In this document: positions 37,190 to 49,399 of the stretch, piece after piece
How positions within the stretch are numbered: the first letter of the stretch is position 1
Layout: each line of letters starts with the position of its first letter
Assembly (NCBI GenBank): GCA_920105625.2
Contig: OV050030.1
Location: forward strand, 408,533,034-408,597,033
Reading direction: 5' to 3'
Length of the DNA stretch: 64,000 nt
DNA from: Clusia tigrina
Taxonomy: Eukaryota; Arthropoda; Insecta; Diptera; Clusiidae
Translations under genes and position numbers: made by a program
The notes under the pieces: generated by a model
The model's input: the letters and a program-made list of their open reading frames with translations, nothing else
The model's database searches: none
Told to the model about the DNA's origin: nothing

Positions 37190-37445
37190 ACAGAATTAGA
37201 CTGTGGAACATCTCTAATGTAGGTGCCCGGCTCTAGCTAAAAGCAGAGCGGGCTCCTTAGACAAATACGCTTTCACCTCTCTTACGGAAATGTTCGGCGC
37301 GATGGTCAAGCAAAAATCATGAGCTTTATTAGAGTTTCGAAATGGTTTCACGAGTAAAGTAGAGGTGCATTGTTACGCGGTGGTATCGCAATGGTCCCAT
37401 AGTGGTTTGAATGAGTTGGTCTGTAGAACAACTGCCACGAAACCC
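37190..37445 (+). mobile_element. LINE B 3' end, truncated copy
   Basis: A plus-strand copy of the 3' part of LINE B. The block ggctctagctaaaagcagag, the stretch around ttattagagtttcgaaatgg, the block gttacgcggtggtatcgcaa and the final agtggtttgaatgagttgg all have counterparts in order in the LINE B copy at 8650-8840 plus 3045-3093. It ends near ccctaacctaaac, a common LINE tail. Encodes only the last residues of ORF2. Confidence 0.85.
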
Positions 37446-38240
37446 TAACCTAAACTATTCGAGTCAAATTGTTTAGTCCGATTGGATCCAATTTCACACA
37501 TTCTATTCCCATTGAATTTTCCGGCGTAGTGTTCCATGCTAAGTTTTTAGTATACTCCTACAAAAGTCAACTCACATAACCCTTTGGTAATATTTTCGGT
37601 CATTTCGGCAACCATCACTCGTCACTCATCTGCGGTATTTTCTTTTATACTGTTACAATTGGTGAGAATGCTTTCATCTCCTTGTTAAATATCTCATTTC
37701 GAAAGGGGCTTCCAATATTTCTCCAAGGCTGCTTATACAGAACACGTTGAACTTTGAAACAGTAGGAAGTATGTTCGCAGTAATGTCCAGAATTATGTTA
37801 TATAGCACCAATGTAGCTCATGCAAATGAATAAGACATGATTTAACTCACTTGACTTCTTTATTTGTGATCGTCTGATTTGATAAACTATCTTATGGTTA
37901 AAGGTATCTGAAAGTCAGTCTGACCCGACTTCAAAATGGAGGCAGTGGTGCTTGTGAAGTTGAAGAAAGGCAGTTTAAAGTATATTTGGGAAAATATTCC
38001 GTCAATAAAACATAAAACTTCCAAATGACGATATCAACTTTCCTCTACTTAGGAAGTAAATGTTTCTAATCAAATCTGTCAACACAGGAAACTTTATTAC
38101 AGCCAGCGAAATACATGAAATATGAAACAAAAGCAGACCACATTTGAAGTGAAGGAGTAATAAAAGTCTGGTCTTAATGGAAAACTGGCCTAATCGAAAC
38201 TATGTAATAATTTAATGTCCTCGAACGCATTCAACTAAAT
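37446..38240. other. Intergenic, nothing recognised
   Basis: No gene or repeat could be assigned. Confidence 0.35.
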
Positions 38241-38379
38241 GTGAAACTGAATTTTGGGCGGAGGAGTTTTGTGGAGACTTTGAACAACGGCCAAGAAAAT
38301 TTCTCTTTGAAGGCTTACATTAAAATATTATCTTTTTACTTATTTTTCCACCTTAATTTATGTATTTTCACATTTTTAC

Positions 38380-38995
38380 GAGCGTCGAACTTAATGCAGT
38401 GCGCGCTTCACACCACTCGCAACAACACCATGCCACGCACCAGCAAAAGCAACAGCAACATCGCCAGCAACAGCGTCAGAGTCAGCGACAACAACAGTAA
38501 AAGCGGTAATAGCAACAGCAACAAGAACCGAATAATTTGCTATAAATTATAGTCAGGGTTTTATAGCATTTTTATGAACTAATTAATAAAATTGTAAAAT
38601 GAAAAGAAAAAGGCAAACAGGAGAAAAGGAAAAATCAAAAGAGGCGCACTTAAAAAATATGGTGACTAATTTATGAAGTTCCATTTTATGGCACTTTAAA
38701 GTCGACTGCATGTGTGTGCTGGGGTGAGTGTGTGCGTGTGTGTATGTGTGTTTGAGTGTACATGTGCATAATCATAATTTTCCTTTTGCCTTTTTACTAT
38801 TTTATTCGATTTTTTCCTATTTGTTTCTGTAGATTTTGTAGGCTTTATGTAAGTAGACATCGTAAAAGCCGCATTTGCATTTGCATTTCCCCAATGCAGC
38901 TAAATCAGTTGTAAAAGCTCTTTTTAACTGTTCTCTTCGTCGGCAGTCCCCCTCCCCCGTACGCTTGCTTTTAGAACGATACCAGCGCCATAAAA
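38380..38995. other. Higher-complexity non-coding island
   Basis: AGCAACAGCAAC-type run (38445-38525), TG-rich run (38709-38755), a repeated catttgcatttgcatttcc (38869-38890) and ttttatggcactttaaagtcg. Typical of fly enhancer-like DNA; no reading frame of note. Confidence 0.3.
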
Positions 38996-39597
38996 TCCGG
39001 ATACCAAATTCTTAAAAGTAGTGAAATTAGTAGGTAAACATTTGAGCGCTTGAGCGACTTAACCAGTTTTATTCTAATAATATTGGGAATTGTCAAGAAC
39101 GAAACTGGAATATTTCGAAAATAATTGGGAAAATCATCAAATTCGTCCATCTGAAGTCCATAATCATTTGCGTTGATTACACCACATGCAATGTTGAGAG
39201 AATTGGGGGAAGCATTTGCATTATCCGTTCATCATATCTGAAATCCATGGACAAATTGTATATACAGACATCATCGAATGATTGCAGCCGTCGAGAAACT
39301 CGAATCGTCGGTTGTATTTTTATTGTTACTTGTCCATTAAAACGGGGCTTTTATGGCTTTCATGTCCAAACACTGATTGCAGCGGAAATTCTAAGAAACA
39401 TTTGCAATCACTTCCAATTTAAGTTACATTTTAACGAAATGATCCTCACCAGTATTGTTGATAGTCGCACCATAGATTCCGCGAAACTCGGAGGCAAAAG
39501 AATAGACATCCTTTTGAAATCCTAGGAGCCATGAAATCGTCGAATTTCTGAGTTATCAAAACCCACCTACTCGTAGTTTAGGAGTGCAGGGAGTACT

Positions 39598-39912
39598 CTA
39601 CCATTAGGTAGGTAGGTTTGCCAAAAGCACATTTGAGCACACCTAAGGGCCCATTGTGATACCACGGTGGGGCGCCGTTCAAGCACTGACTAAAAATTCT
39701 CGTACTTAAAGATGGTGGATGGTGGCCCCCATTATGTCACAGGAAAGCATTCTGATAGTTTGATGAACCTTGCTACGTTTCTAATTCTAATGGATGTCAG
39801 CTCTGTCAGGCTTGTAGGAAATGGGGCACCAAAGGTGCGATTTCTTCTTCCGCTCAGTGCAGTGATATAAGAGGTGTAAAACCGTCTCGTCGTCCTCCTC
39901 GGAACCACAGCC
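39598..39912 (-). mobile_element. LINE fragment, family F, ORF2 C-terminus and 3' UTR
   Basis: The minus strand encodes QGCGSEEDDETVLHLLYHC and then a decayed end with IRNVARFIKLSECFP. It is followed by the ggtatcacaatgggcccttagg block and a tail of (ACCT)n seen as taggtaggtaggt on the plus strand at 39606-39618. 5'-truncated and broken by frameshifts. Confidence 0.8.
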
Positions 39913-40214
39913 CTGGCTCTACCATTAAGAATATGGTTATTTATTTAAATTTCCAGGACATAGAAATAGTAGGGGAACTGAACAAATTGATTTGTCCTAT
40001 CTCAGTCACAGCTGAACGGATAGATAAAAAAAAATGTCTTATCATCATCCAATTTCATCAGTAATTGCTGAGGCGGTAAGAAGTTAGGACAGGGTATGAG
40101 GATCAAGGATATAATTGGTTGCAATTGAATACCGAAACAGAACCAATACCGAGACAGATAAAAGAACTAATCGTATCAGGACGTTCTTCTAGGCAATATG
40201 GTTTCAAGTATCAA

Positions 40215-40520
40215 CGACGGCCATCAATCGAAACAGCGTGGAAGACTTTGTAGAACACTTTCTCTGTAACTGCCTGACCATTGGAAAAAACTGATTTTGT
40301 ATGCTGGGAAAACTGTAGTTCGGTTATCTAAAAGATTTAACAAAGGAAGACTTAAGTGATTTTGTCAAGTTCATCAACCGGACTACAGAATGGCATCCTA
40401 GGCGTTACATCGTAGTCGAATTTAAAAATGCACCAAACTGACAGTTTATGGTATTAAATCGCCAACCATTCTGCGAACTAAGCTAACTGTCCCAAGGAAG
40501 ACTCTTGCTGACCTTACGTT
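40215..40520 (+). mobile_element. Decayed LINE ORF2 C-terminus (G)
   Basis: With frameshifts the plus strand reads VEDFVEHFLCNCLTI, then GYLKDLTKEDLSDFVKFINRTTEWHP. This matches the usual order at LINE ORF2 ends (Cys/His motif, then a xxFVKFINRT segment). Inactive. Confidence 0.6.
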
Positions 40521-40980
40521 AACTAACTCACTAATCATACACTCGATAAAGTCTAGTTATCTTATGTAAATCCTTCCCCAATAGCGTTTTTAATGATTGC
40601 ATGTTGAGTCATCCTTTGAGGCCTATGTTAAACAAGTTAGAAAAACCAGAATATGGAGTAAATTGAAGTGAACCCTCACCATATTTGGTAAATAATTTAC
40701 ATGAACACATTAAAAGATCTCCAAAGAGGTGATGCAATAAAATCGCTTCATCAGAACCAAGGTGCTCACATGTCGATATATAAGTAACTTGTCAACATCT
40801 GCTCAACTTTGGTGCATGGGATATTTTTCTAATATCCAAGGAACAACAATCGAATAAAGAGGTTTAACCTAAATGAATCTTGTGTTTTTTTCGCTGGTAA
40901 GAGTATGTTAGCATATTAAGAATGGGGATTATATATTGAACTCATTATTATAATTCTGATATAAATACATACACAATGAT

Positions 40981-41100
40981 TCCTATGACGCAGCTTTTGT
41001 ATGTGCAGAACAACAATAGAGAACCATTTCACGAAATGTTATATATCTTGTCGTGAAATAGTTCTCTTTTGTTCTTCTGTATGTATTTCGAGATAGGAGT
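40981..41100. repeat. Imperfect inverted repeat, hairpin-forming
   Basis: The core arms at 41006-41034 and 41051-41079 pair around a 16-nt loop (cagaacaacaatagagaacc against its complement in the right arm). Weaker pairing extends outward to tcctat at 40981 and ataggag near 41098. Size fits a small foldback element or a pre-miRNA-like hairpin; no basis to choose. Confidence 0.7.
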
Positions 41101-41654
41101 AAAGTATGTCTCAAGAATTACTTATTTAAGAGATGGACGTATACCCACATATAGCAACGAGCCTAGTATGAACCAGATATAGATTACCAATAAATTGCAT
41201 GATCATACCAGGGCTTGGAACGAAGCTGTTGTTATATAATATGATATGTCGACAATTGCATACGAGTATATGGGAGGTAGGCGAGTCCTTTGTCCGATTT
41301 CCTTCATATGACCATCTAAACCGTCTGAAAGACCAAGAAATGCTTTTTTGAGTATTGCATTAGAATATCTGGAAAGGTTTGGGAAAAAGTGTGAACATAA
41401 GGACAGAGGGACAGTCTAAATCGCTTGAGGAAGTGATGCTGATCAAGAATATGATTCCTCATAATTGTTCTATATATTTGAGTTAATTTATCTGTTTCCT
41501 CAAATCTAGAAATTAAACACAAAATTCAATTTGGCCTAAGCTGCAAAATTATTTTAAAAATAATTCATCTCTTATGGATTTTCAGAGATATAGGAACACC
41601 GATTCTATGAAAATAATGTCCAAGAAATTCTCTCTAGGCACCTCATATTTATTT

Positions 41655-41730
41655 CAATGAAATTCACATGAACTCTTTATAATAAACTTTTTTTCCGGAA
41701 GGAAAGGAAATATTCAAAAAGACACTTAAA
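41655..41730 (+). mobile_element. Short LINE 3' fragment like family D
   Basis: aaactttttttccggaagga followed by ggaaatattcaaaaagacac matches the end of the LINE D frame at 49230-49275 (gactttttttccgaagggag, ggaatacttcaaaaagacac). Only a fragment of the ORF2 end remains. Confidence 0.6.
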
Positions 41731-42087
41731 ATACCAATATTAATTTGGAGCCGTTAAAGTGTTTTGTAACTCCCATAAAAAGGCGTGCCTGTTATGGACA
41801 TAAATTATCAATGCCTGAGTCGATTTGGTTTTTATCTGGTTGTGGCCCACTTCCATCCACATTGAATCCATGCCGTTAGAAATATCTTTAAAAAAACTAT
41901 TTGAAAGTATACACCGGACCTTAAAGCAGAACATATAAATACCTATGTAAACCCAATCGGACATTGGTCTCGCCTACCACATGTATAAAAGTTGTCAACA
42001 CCTGATTTATATGAGTAAAACTTCGATCCAATTGATGAGTGTTTAACAATTACTTATGTACGGAAAGGTACACTACACTACACTGCA

Positions 42088-43450
42088 AAATATGGGCGCA
42101 CTGCAATTAGTCCCTGGCTGTACAATACTCTTATCAGATCCATAATCAGATATACTTCGGTAGTATGATGGAGAGTCACTATGGTGAAGCCCATAGCATC
42201 CTCTCTGACCAGGCTGCAGAGAAATGTACGCTTGGATATCACCAGCAATGGTGTAATGACGCCCTCAATGCCGTACTGAATTTGCTCCCCTTGGATATTC
42301 TGATCCAAAAGGAGGCAATGAAAGCGGTGTACAGACTCAGATTAAATGGGGTCTGGCAAGACGAATTAGACTTTGGGCAAAGCCAAACACACCACCAGAT
42401 GTCGGAATAGTGTAAACTTTTCTCGATCCTTGTGGACAATCATGAGCCCTCTGTTAGCTTCGGCATGAAATATGATGTAAGGCTCCCGGAACGAGATCAA
42501 TGGTTGAGTCCAGAGATTTTGCTTTGTGGTATACATCATGTCTTCTACACTGAACGATCCACAACTTCAGACGGCAGCGGATCCGGTTGGTAGTTAGATG
42601 AGTACTTCTTTGCCACAGGAAAGATGACGATAGTCTTCTTAGCGAAGGTCTTCGCTATTTAGAACGTGGCGTGCTGAGAAATTGAGAGGAAATGGCAAAG
42701 GAAGTGCCTAGGCATCTGCAGTGACCAGGCTATTCTAAAGGCCCGTGTTAACCCTGCCTGCTCCTTGAAATTGGTCATTGAATGTAAGGCAAAACTAAAC
42801 AGTGTTGCAAAACACATTAGGTAATGTCTTATCTGGGTTCCGGGGCATTGTGGTATTGCGGGGAATAAGATGGCTGAAAGTTGGGCAACGAAGGCTCTGC
42901 AATTTCACCATCGGGTCCGGAACCCTTCTTTGGTATCAAATCTGCAATGATCGTGCGTTGGATCAACGACTTCGTGGACTCTGCCCACAAAAGGAGGTGG
43001 TTCGAGGTGAGCTCATGCAGAGCTGCTAAATGCTTCGTGAAACAACCAGACAGGAAGTTGGCGACATAACTTGTAAAACTTAGCGGAAAGGACCTGAGAC
43101 TACTGTAGGACCTTAGACTACTGTTAGGTATATTCACGGGGCACAACACATGTGGTCAACATATAGCTACATTGGGTGTCATCAACGATTCGACTTGCCA
43201 ATCCTGTCTTGAGAGGAACGACACTACTGAGAACTTCCTCTGTAGTTGTCCAGCGTTCGCAAGAGTAAGATTAAGGCTGTTGGGTGGTGATGTATTGACT
43301 ATGAATAATATTTGTACTCTTCCTCTTCCCGATATTCTTAGATTCATTAATGAAACTAGGAAGTTCAAAGAAGCGTGACATTTGTCTTCTTCCCATTCCC
43401 TCTCCTGAAACTTTTCATATCTCTCTACTCTTTCTGCCGCATCTATCCAG
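42088..43450 (+). mobile_element. Decayed LINE C: RT thumb, RNase H and C-terminus
   Basis: Plus-strand LINE ORF2 remains with many stops and shifts. From 42088: AKYGRTAISPWLYNTLIRS, then SLTRLQRNVRLDITS, the region after the reverse transcriptase. At about 42828-42880: WVPGHCGIAGNKMAES, the end of RNase H. At 43172-43378: a clean frame with CQSCLERNDTTENFLCSCPAF, then DILRFINETRKFKEA and stop. 5'-truncated and inactive. The 3' end probably lies near 43500. Confidence 0.88.
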
Positions 43451-43574
43451 GGTCCCTGTGACTGAGGCTCTGGCTAATTCCAGCGCACGACATATCTATC
43501 TATCTTATTCTAAATAGTATCACGAAGTCTGACTAAGAAGATTTCAGCCTTTTAATATGGTTCTAAAATATAAA

Positions 43575-43660
43575 TATAATAATCTGTGCCATGATCTCTT
43601 TGTTCCTATAGAACTACAATATTCTGTGTCATGATCTCTTTCTTCCTATACAATTATAGA
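43575..43660. repeat. Two-copy short tandem repeat, about 40 bp
   Basis: ctgtgccatgatctctttgt and ctgtgtcatgatctctttct, each followed by cctata and aat/act tails. Confidence 0.7.
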
Positions 43661-44279
43661 ACTGAACATATTAAATAAGTTTAGTCGGCCATCGAGAATT
43701 TCATATGGTTTACTTCTGACACTGTTACAACGTATTTAGGTGTCGGGGGGATTCCCACCAACAAATCGGCGTAGTGGAAGTATGATACTTTTAACGATTC
43801 AGAGAGAAAGAAGCCCTTCATCAACATAACGTATTCCAGAAAATGAATAATAAAATGGGGAAATAAGAAAATAGGGAAGGAATTGCAAAATGTTGCAACC
43901 TTCTCCAGTGTGACTTAATAGTATCGCAAAGAAGAGAACATCAAAACAGAAATCACTAATTTGGCAAGTTCCACAATGGTCTGCAAAGTTTATATATTAA
44001 AATGAGTGCAATACCAGAGTTTCACTAACTTCTACAGTTGTTCTGCTTCTTTGCCCACTTTAATACTCGTACTAACGTCTCAACTACTCTGTGGCATTAC
44101 CAAAACGCTGCTTCAGAGGAATGTGGCAGTGTGAAGAAACTCTATTAAATAGCATAAGAAGTAAAACTGAATATTTCGTTTGCTTAATGGCCTAGAGCCA
44201 ACACAAATTAATAAACTTAAGTGGATATTAATGTGATCTATAACACTCAACAAAATCAAATCCACGCAGGCGTGTTTGT
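43661..44279. other. Intergenic, nothing recognised
   Basis: No gene or repeat assigned. Confidence 0.35.
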
Positions 44280-44790
44280 TGTTGCTTGTTTCTGTTAAGA
44301 GACCACCATAAAGTGAACGCGTCGTTGAGCATGAGCCAGCAAACCGTACCTAACACTCGTACTATAAATTTGGGAAGATCAACTCAAGTAAAATAGAAAA
44401 CACATCAGAAGAAGAAAATCTTTGACTGCTCCTAGAGATGAGATGGTTAGAGTGAACTGTGAAGCCCGCATTTCTGCGCAGTGGTGCTGGTGCTGGTGCT
44501 GCGTGAAAAATCTGGGTCTTCATACAAAGCACTGTGCCCGATTGTCAGTTCATTGTTTTCGTTTGGTTTTGTTTTTGTTTCTGTATTTAAATAAATGTTA
44601 TTTCTCAAATCTTTTTAGTGATGCCTGCCCTAATGTGTAACGCATTCGGCCCAAACTTGTGGGTTTATAATTTATGAGCATTTATTTTTTGGGGTCTTGG
44701 GCCTTTGTAATTTTCTTCTTTTTCTGTTCTCTTTTTTTAAGGAACATGTAAAGCGACGCAACATGGATTAAAGCAACGCGCTTATGAGTA
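44280..44790. other. Higher-complexity non-coding island
   Basis: GTTGTTGC/TGGTGCTGGTGCTG-type words and a tttataatttatgagcattt motif set in AT-rich flanks. No protein-like frame. Candidate regulatory DNA by composition. Confidence 0.25.
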
Positions 44791-46610
44791 ACTGATGCTT
44801 ACACATGAGTATTTATTTGTTAAATACTTTATGAACTTCAGCCCGGCTCTGGCCTGCATTTCACAAGCAGTAAACTGAAGTTGGAGAATCTTTACGTATT
44901 AATACGAATACGGAAAGTGGCACAAGCTGCTGATGGACAAGCAAAGCATTCGTGGAAAATTTGAAAATTTTAAATGTAAGTTACGAGTAGGAAGGAAATG
45001 GGTACTTTACTGAAGCTGAGTGCAGCAACCTGAGTAGATCTGCAGTTGGAACATTCACTTTTCCTTGAAGCAGAGAAGTTTTGCAGTGATTTGGAACAGC
45101 AACTATGAACCATCTACTAAGGAGTACTATACTTCTTTACTGTTTATAGCTCTCCTACTCAGTAAAAAGCCGATCTTGTAGATATATACTATATTATCTC
45201 GTAAATAGTTCATTGAAGATTCACAAATTTGAGGGTGCTAATCAACAACACATCTCCGAATTTCTGGCTCTATATATCGAACGAGACAGTTAGTTAGACA
45301 TATGGTTTATTAGTTTAGTTTATAGTTTGTTAGTCATAGATAATGGGCCTACCTGTGCTCTTTAATCAGTTTTACTTATTATTATCTGCTAGTTATTGCT
45401 TTAATTAAACCTATTCGAATATTTGAATGAATTCAGCACATCCTCATCTATTTAAATAAATAAAAGTAAATAAAAATTATATAGCCAGAGATCAGTTGTA
45501 GAGAAGTAATTTTGACCCCGCTTTGAAGAGCATCCGCTACTTGTATTTACCACTCAAATTGCATCGTTCCTGCTGACGACAAATCATATAAACACAGACA
45601 TAATATGAGGAGTAAGTGATCCTTGTTATGAAAGCCCGCCCATAATAAGGGAATTAGTTGAATACCCTACCCTCTCCAATAGTTGGTTGGTCTTTCTTGC
45701 AATAGCATCCAACTAGTTTAGCTGGATCACGCTAGGAAATTGTGTTTAGCTCTTAATCAAAAGTGGGTATTCTTATTATTAGATTTGCTCCCAATATTTA
45801 ATGAACTCAGATGCTTACAGAATCAGTATGAATGACAAAACCTCCTGCTCACACGTATGTCCATGGATTTCAGTCAATAGGAGAAGGCAATAGATGAATT
45901 TTAAGAATATAATATCAAATAAAAGGGAAGCATTTTGAGCTGGTTTCGACTTCTCACCAATAATTTCTTTCTTAAGAGCACCAATCATATCCTCACCAGA
46001 AACGTGAACACCCTAATGCCAATTTTTTTGTGAGAAACATCAGTTAGCTGAAAGGGAAATCTTCAAGAAACTATACAAACCAATATTTATTATTTATTCA
46101 AGATAATTAGTAATTACTTCTTTCACAGTATGTATTTCTGCTTCCATTTGTTTGAATCAACATGTGCAATATATGGCAATGTACATATAATTGCTTAACC
46201 AGACTTTGGGGAATTCATTCGCAATCTTCAAGGGAAAGAGAAACTTTCGTGTAGGATACGACCTACTTAAATAATTGCGGAATAACATAACTTTAATTTG
46301 AGTAACATTGCCTCATTTAATGAAATGTTTTTTCATCAATCTAAGAGGACTTATTTAGAAAGGGGTAACAAGCAATAAGTTAAGTATCCTAAAGCCAAAA
46401 CATGTCTTTGGCAGCGCCAAATACACTATCCGAGATCGTAAATATACCTTTTGCATCGCCAAATATACCCTTGCAATACTGGTTGCAGATTTACTCCAAT
46501 GTCGGGGGAAACAACAAGCACAATAACAAGGAAACTCCTTTGAATAACAGCAATGCAAACAATTGAGGACGGAAATGTGTCATATACAATCGTGTAATAA
46601 GACTAATAGG
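44791..46610. other. Gene desert
   Basis: No gene, RNA gene or clear repeat recognised in this AT-rich stretch. Confidence 0.4.
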
Positions 46611-46975
46611 AGCTTCAAGAAGAAGGTTAGGGCCATTTGAAGTTGTTTGATTTGGGACTCAAGGGTAGCATAGCTATGAGCGATAGCTTAAATTGTTAAG
46701 AGGCTCGAGTCCTTTATTTTCAGAAAAATTTAAGATTTTATGACGCTCCAGTAAAAAGATACAAGCATTTGAATGTTGCAAACTTTGATAGGTGTAGGAC
46801 TCACCGTATAGAAGCTAGGGCCAGTTGAAGTTTTATCAGTGTTTGATTTTGGACTCAAGGGTAGCATAGCTATGAGCGATAGCTTAAATTGATAAGAGGC
46901 TCGAGTACTTTATTGTCACAAAATTTTAAGGTTTTATGACGCTCCAGAAAAAAGTTACAAGCATTCAGCTATGGA
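46611..46975. repeat. Two-copy tandem repeat, about 190-bp unit
   Basis: ggactcaagggtagcatagc at 46655 and 46851 (spacing 196), each followed by tatgagcgatagcttaaatt, ggctcgagt and ttatgacgctccag. The two copies are over 85% alike by eye, so the duplication is fairly recent. No coding signal. Confidence 0.85.
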
Positions 46976-47339
46976 AACTCTATGTTAATGGTGAACTAGA
47001 GCAGTTGCAATAAATAGCATTAGAAGCTAAAATATGTTACAGCTGATCAATGCGACTCTGCACCCCTCTCAGCCTATAAATTATTAATACCTTGTCAATG
47101 CCACCAACTTCCATGTACAATTATACAAGGTTCATTTAATTTTAATTCCTATAATTCATATTTATTCGTTTTTGTAGTGAACTCTCTAAAAAAGTGAGTA
47201 AATATTAACGTTGAATTGAAAGATGTAAGCTAGAAATTTCATTCCCTCTCCGCACATAAACTCACCATCAATGATTTTTGAGCATTTTTCCCATGGGCAA
47301 AAATCATTTTAAAAACAATGAATCAGTATAGGAGAAAAT

Positions 47340-47990
47340 TCATTCAGTTGTTTGTGGGTTCGCTCAGCTTGTCGCTACACGGGTATTTTAACCCGAACAA
47401 TACCAAAACAGACAAAATATACGAGCCAGGCCAACAACTCGCAGTGCTTACAAGCATGACCTGACCTATTGTCATTATAAATTAGCGCAATCAATCACCG
47501 CTCATACACCTGATTCGGCTCCGAAATTAGTTGCGCCCAACGCTCAGCGAGTAGCTCTGCTGCCAGATCGCAGCTCGTACCTCGCAGCTCATAGCTCGCA
47601 GCCTGTAGCTCGCAGCTAATAGCTCGCAGCCTGTAGCTCTACGCTCACTTTGTACGCTTTAAATGGATTTCGCTGCAACAATAGCTGCCACAGTTAAAGT
47701 TTATCAGGGTAATTTATTTTCTAAGTGTGTACAAATGTGGAAATGTGGAAATGTTTGTCTTCGGGGAAAGGGGTACGCACAGCTGCTGCCACGGTGTGCG
47801 TGGTATTTGTGTCATTTCTCGCTGTGCGTGGCAAATTTCAAATTAGTCAAAAGATCGCACACAAATACCCATGCACATATAGAGGAACACCAGCAGCTCT
47901 TTGTCCAGCCACACACAGTGGACATATTCATTCATCGAAGATTTATAGCGTGTTTAAAATGCAGGCTGCATCTGGATTAGTAGTCGGGTG
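47340..47990. other. Higher-complexity island with AGCTCGCAGC repeats
   Basis: Contains a short tandem run built on agctcgcagc and its variants (47571-47641). Two overlapping plus frames (47663-47980, 47725-47991) start here but have no domain. It could be transcribed non-coding or regulatory DNA. Confidence 0.3.
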
Positions 47991-48105
47991 AAAGTGAAGA
48001 TCATGCTTGCACTTTGGTAAGAAACACAGTAGAAAATTCACTTCCATGTGTGAATTATTTGGTAATAACTACATAAAGAGAGCTGTTTAAAAATACCACG
48101 TGGAA

Positions 48106-48590
48106 ATGTTGATGCTATTCCAGAATACATACTACACGGGGAAATCAGGACATCACTTAAAAATGAACACTTTAAAAAAATGTTTAGAAGAAAAGTGCCT
48201 CGTCTTGAAGTGAAGGGAGAATTTAACATTCTTGAGGCGCTACTTCAGAATACATACTGCACGGAAAAATCAGTGGATCACTGAGTAATGAATACTATAA
48301 AGACATTTTTAGAAGAAAGGTGGCTCGTCTTTATGTGAAGGCAGAATTTAACATTGTTGAGGCGCTACTTCAGAGTACTGGACGGTAAAATCTGTGGATC
48401 ACTTAGTTATGAACACTATGAAAAAATTTTTATAAGAAAACTGGCTCGCCTGGATGTGAACGGAGTATTTAACACTTTTGAGTCGCTACTTCAGATCTGT
48501 GGATCACTTAGTTATGAATTCTATAAAGAATTTTTAGAGCAAAAGAGGCCCGCCTCTGGATAATTTAACAATGTTGAGGCATTGGCATTT
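48106..48590 (+). repeat. Four-unit tandem repeat, about 123 bp
   Basis: Units start near 48110, 48233, 48358 and 48479, recognised by tgaggcgctacttcag, atcacttagttatgaacact and ggctcgtctttatgtgaagg. Spacings 123, 125 and 121 are not multiples of three in all cases, so it is unlikely to be a coding repeat despite a 69-codon frame across it. The last unit is shortened. Confidence 0.85.
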
Positions 48591-48960
48591 ATCAGAGAGC
48601 TTTTAAAATAGAGCCTAGAAAGATGTGAAAAGTATATATTAAGATTCCTTAACTAATGAGAGGGACTTTTGGAGCCAATCCGTGCAAGTAACATTTATTA
48701 ATTTTATAATAATAGAGAAGTAAGTAGGCTTAGTTTTTGGGACAAATCAAGGAGTTTGACCGAGCATACTTACCCTACTGAAGATTCTTCCATACATTTT
48801 TGGAATTGTATCTCTAAAAGTGTTGCAAGTCCCTTTCAGAAATTTTCTCAATTTTTTGAGAAATCAACAATTATAGATCAATATATTATATATATAATAT
48901 ATATTAGAATGTATCGTGGAGTTATTTTGCTCCTTCACTCACTCTCAAGAGAACTAAAGC
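48591..48960. other. Intergenic, nothing recognised
   Basis: AT-rich spacer with a short tatataatatata palindrome at about 48884-48905. Confidence 0.4.
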
Positions 48961-49380
48961 GATACTGAGCTTGACTCGGTCAGGTATGCGCATTGTCACG
49001 GGACTTTTGGCTGGGCACAGTAGAGCAATGAAACACCTCCACAATATAAGGGTCACTCAAAATGACCTCTCTAGGTTGTTTAAGGAAGAGGAGGAAACAG
49101 CTGAACATCTGATTTGTCACTGTAATGGTCTCATATGGCTCTGGCTTCGTTACGTAGGCAACCATTCCGTAGAATCGTCAGACATTGCGGACGAATCTCC
49201 TAAAGAAATCTCTGAATTCGTAATGAATACTAGACTTTTTTTCCGAAGGGAGGGGAATACTTCAAAAAGACACGAGGGGGAACGCACCACCCAAGAGTGT
49301 GAGATTTTTACTCAATAAAACCACCTCCCCAACCTAATAGTTACGCTAAGCCTCATAGGCCTGATAGCGATTTAGGAAGT
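48961..49380 (+). mobile_element. LINE D fragment, ORF2 C-terminus
   Basis: A 115-codon plus frame (48971-49318) reads TRSGMRIVTGLLAGH, then EEEETAEHLICHCNGL and a tail DESPKEISEFVMNTRLFF. This is the classic C-terminal Cys/His region of insect LINE ORF2. Part of the motif (first Cys pair) is lost. It ends shortly after an aataaaacc stretch. 5'-truncated. Confidence 0.85.
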
Positions 49381-49399
49381 GTATTGAATATACAAAGAT

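Noticed and set aside
42829..43149. 106-codon minus frame
   Set aside because: Antisense shadow of the decayed LINE C RNase H region.
47663..47991. Small secreted-protein gene
   Set aside because: Two overlapping frames start in a CA-rich island; no signal peptide or domain, and no splice pattern supports either.
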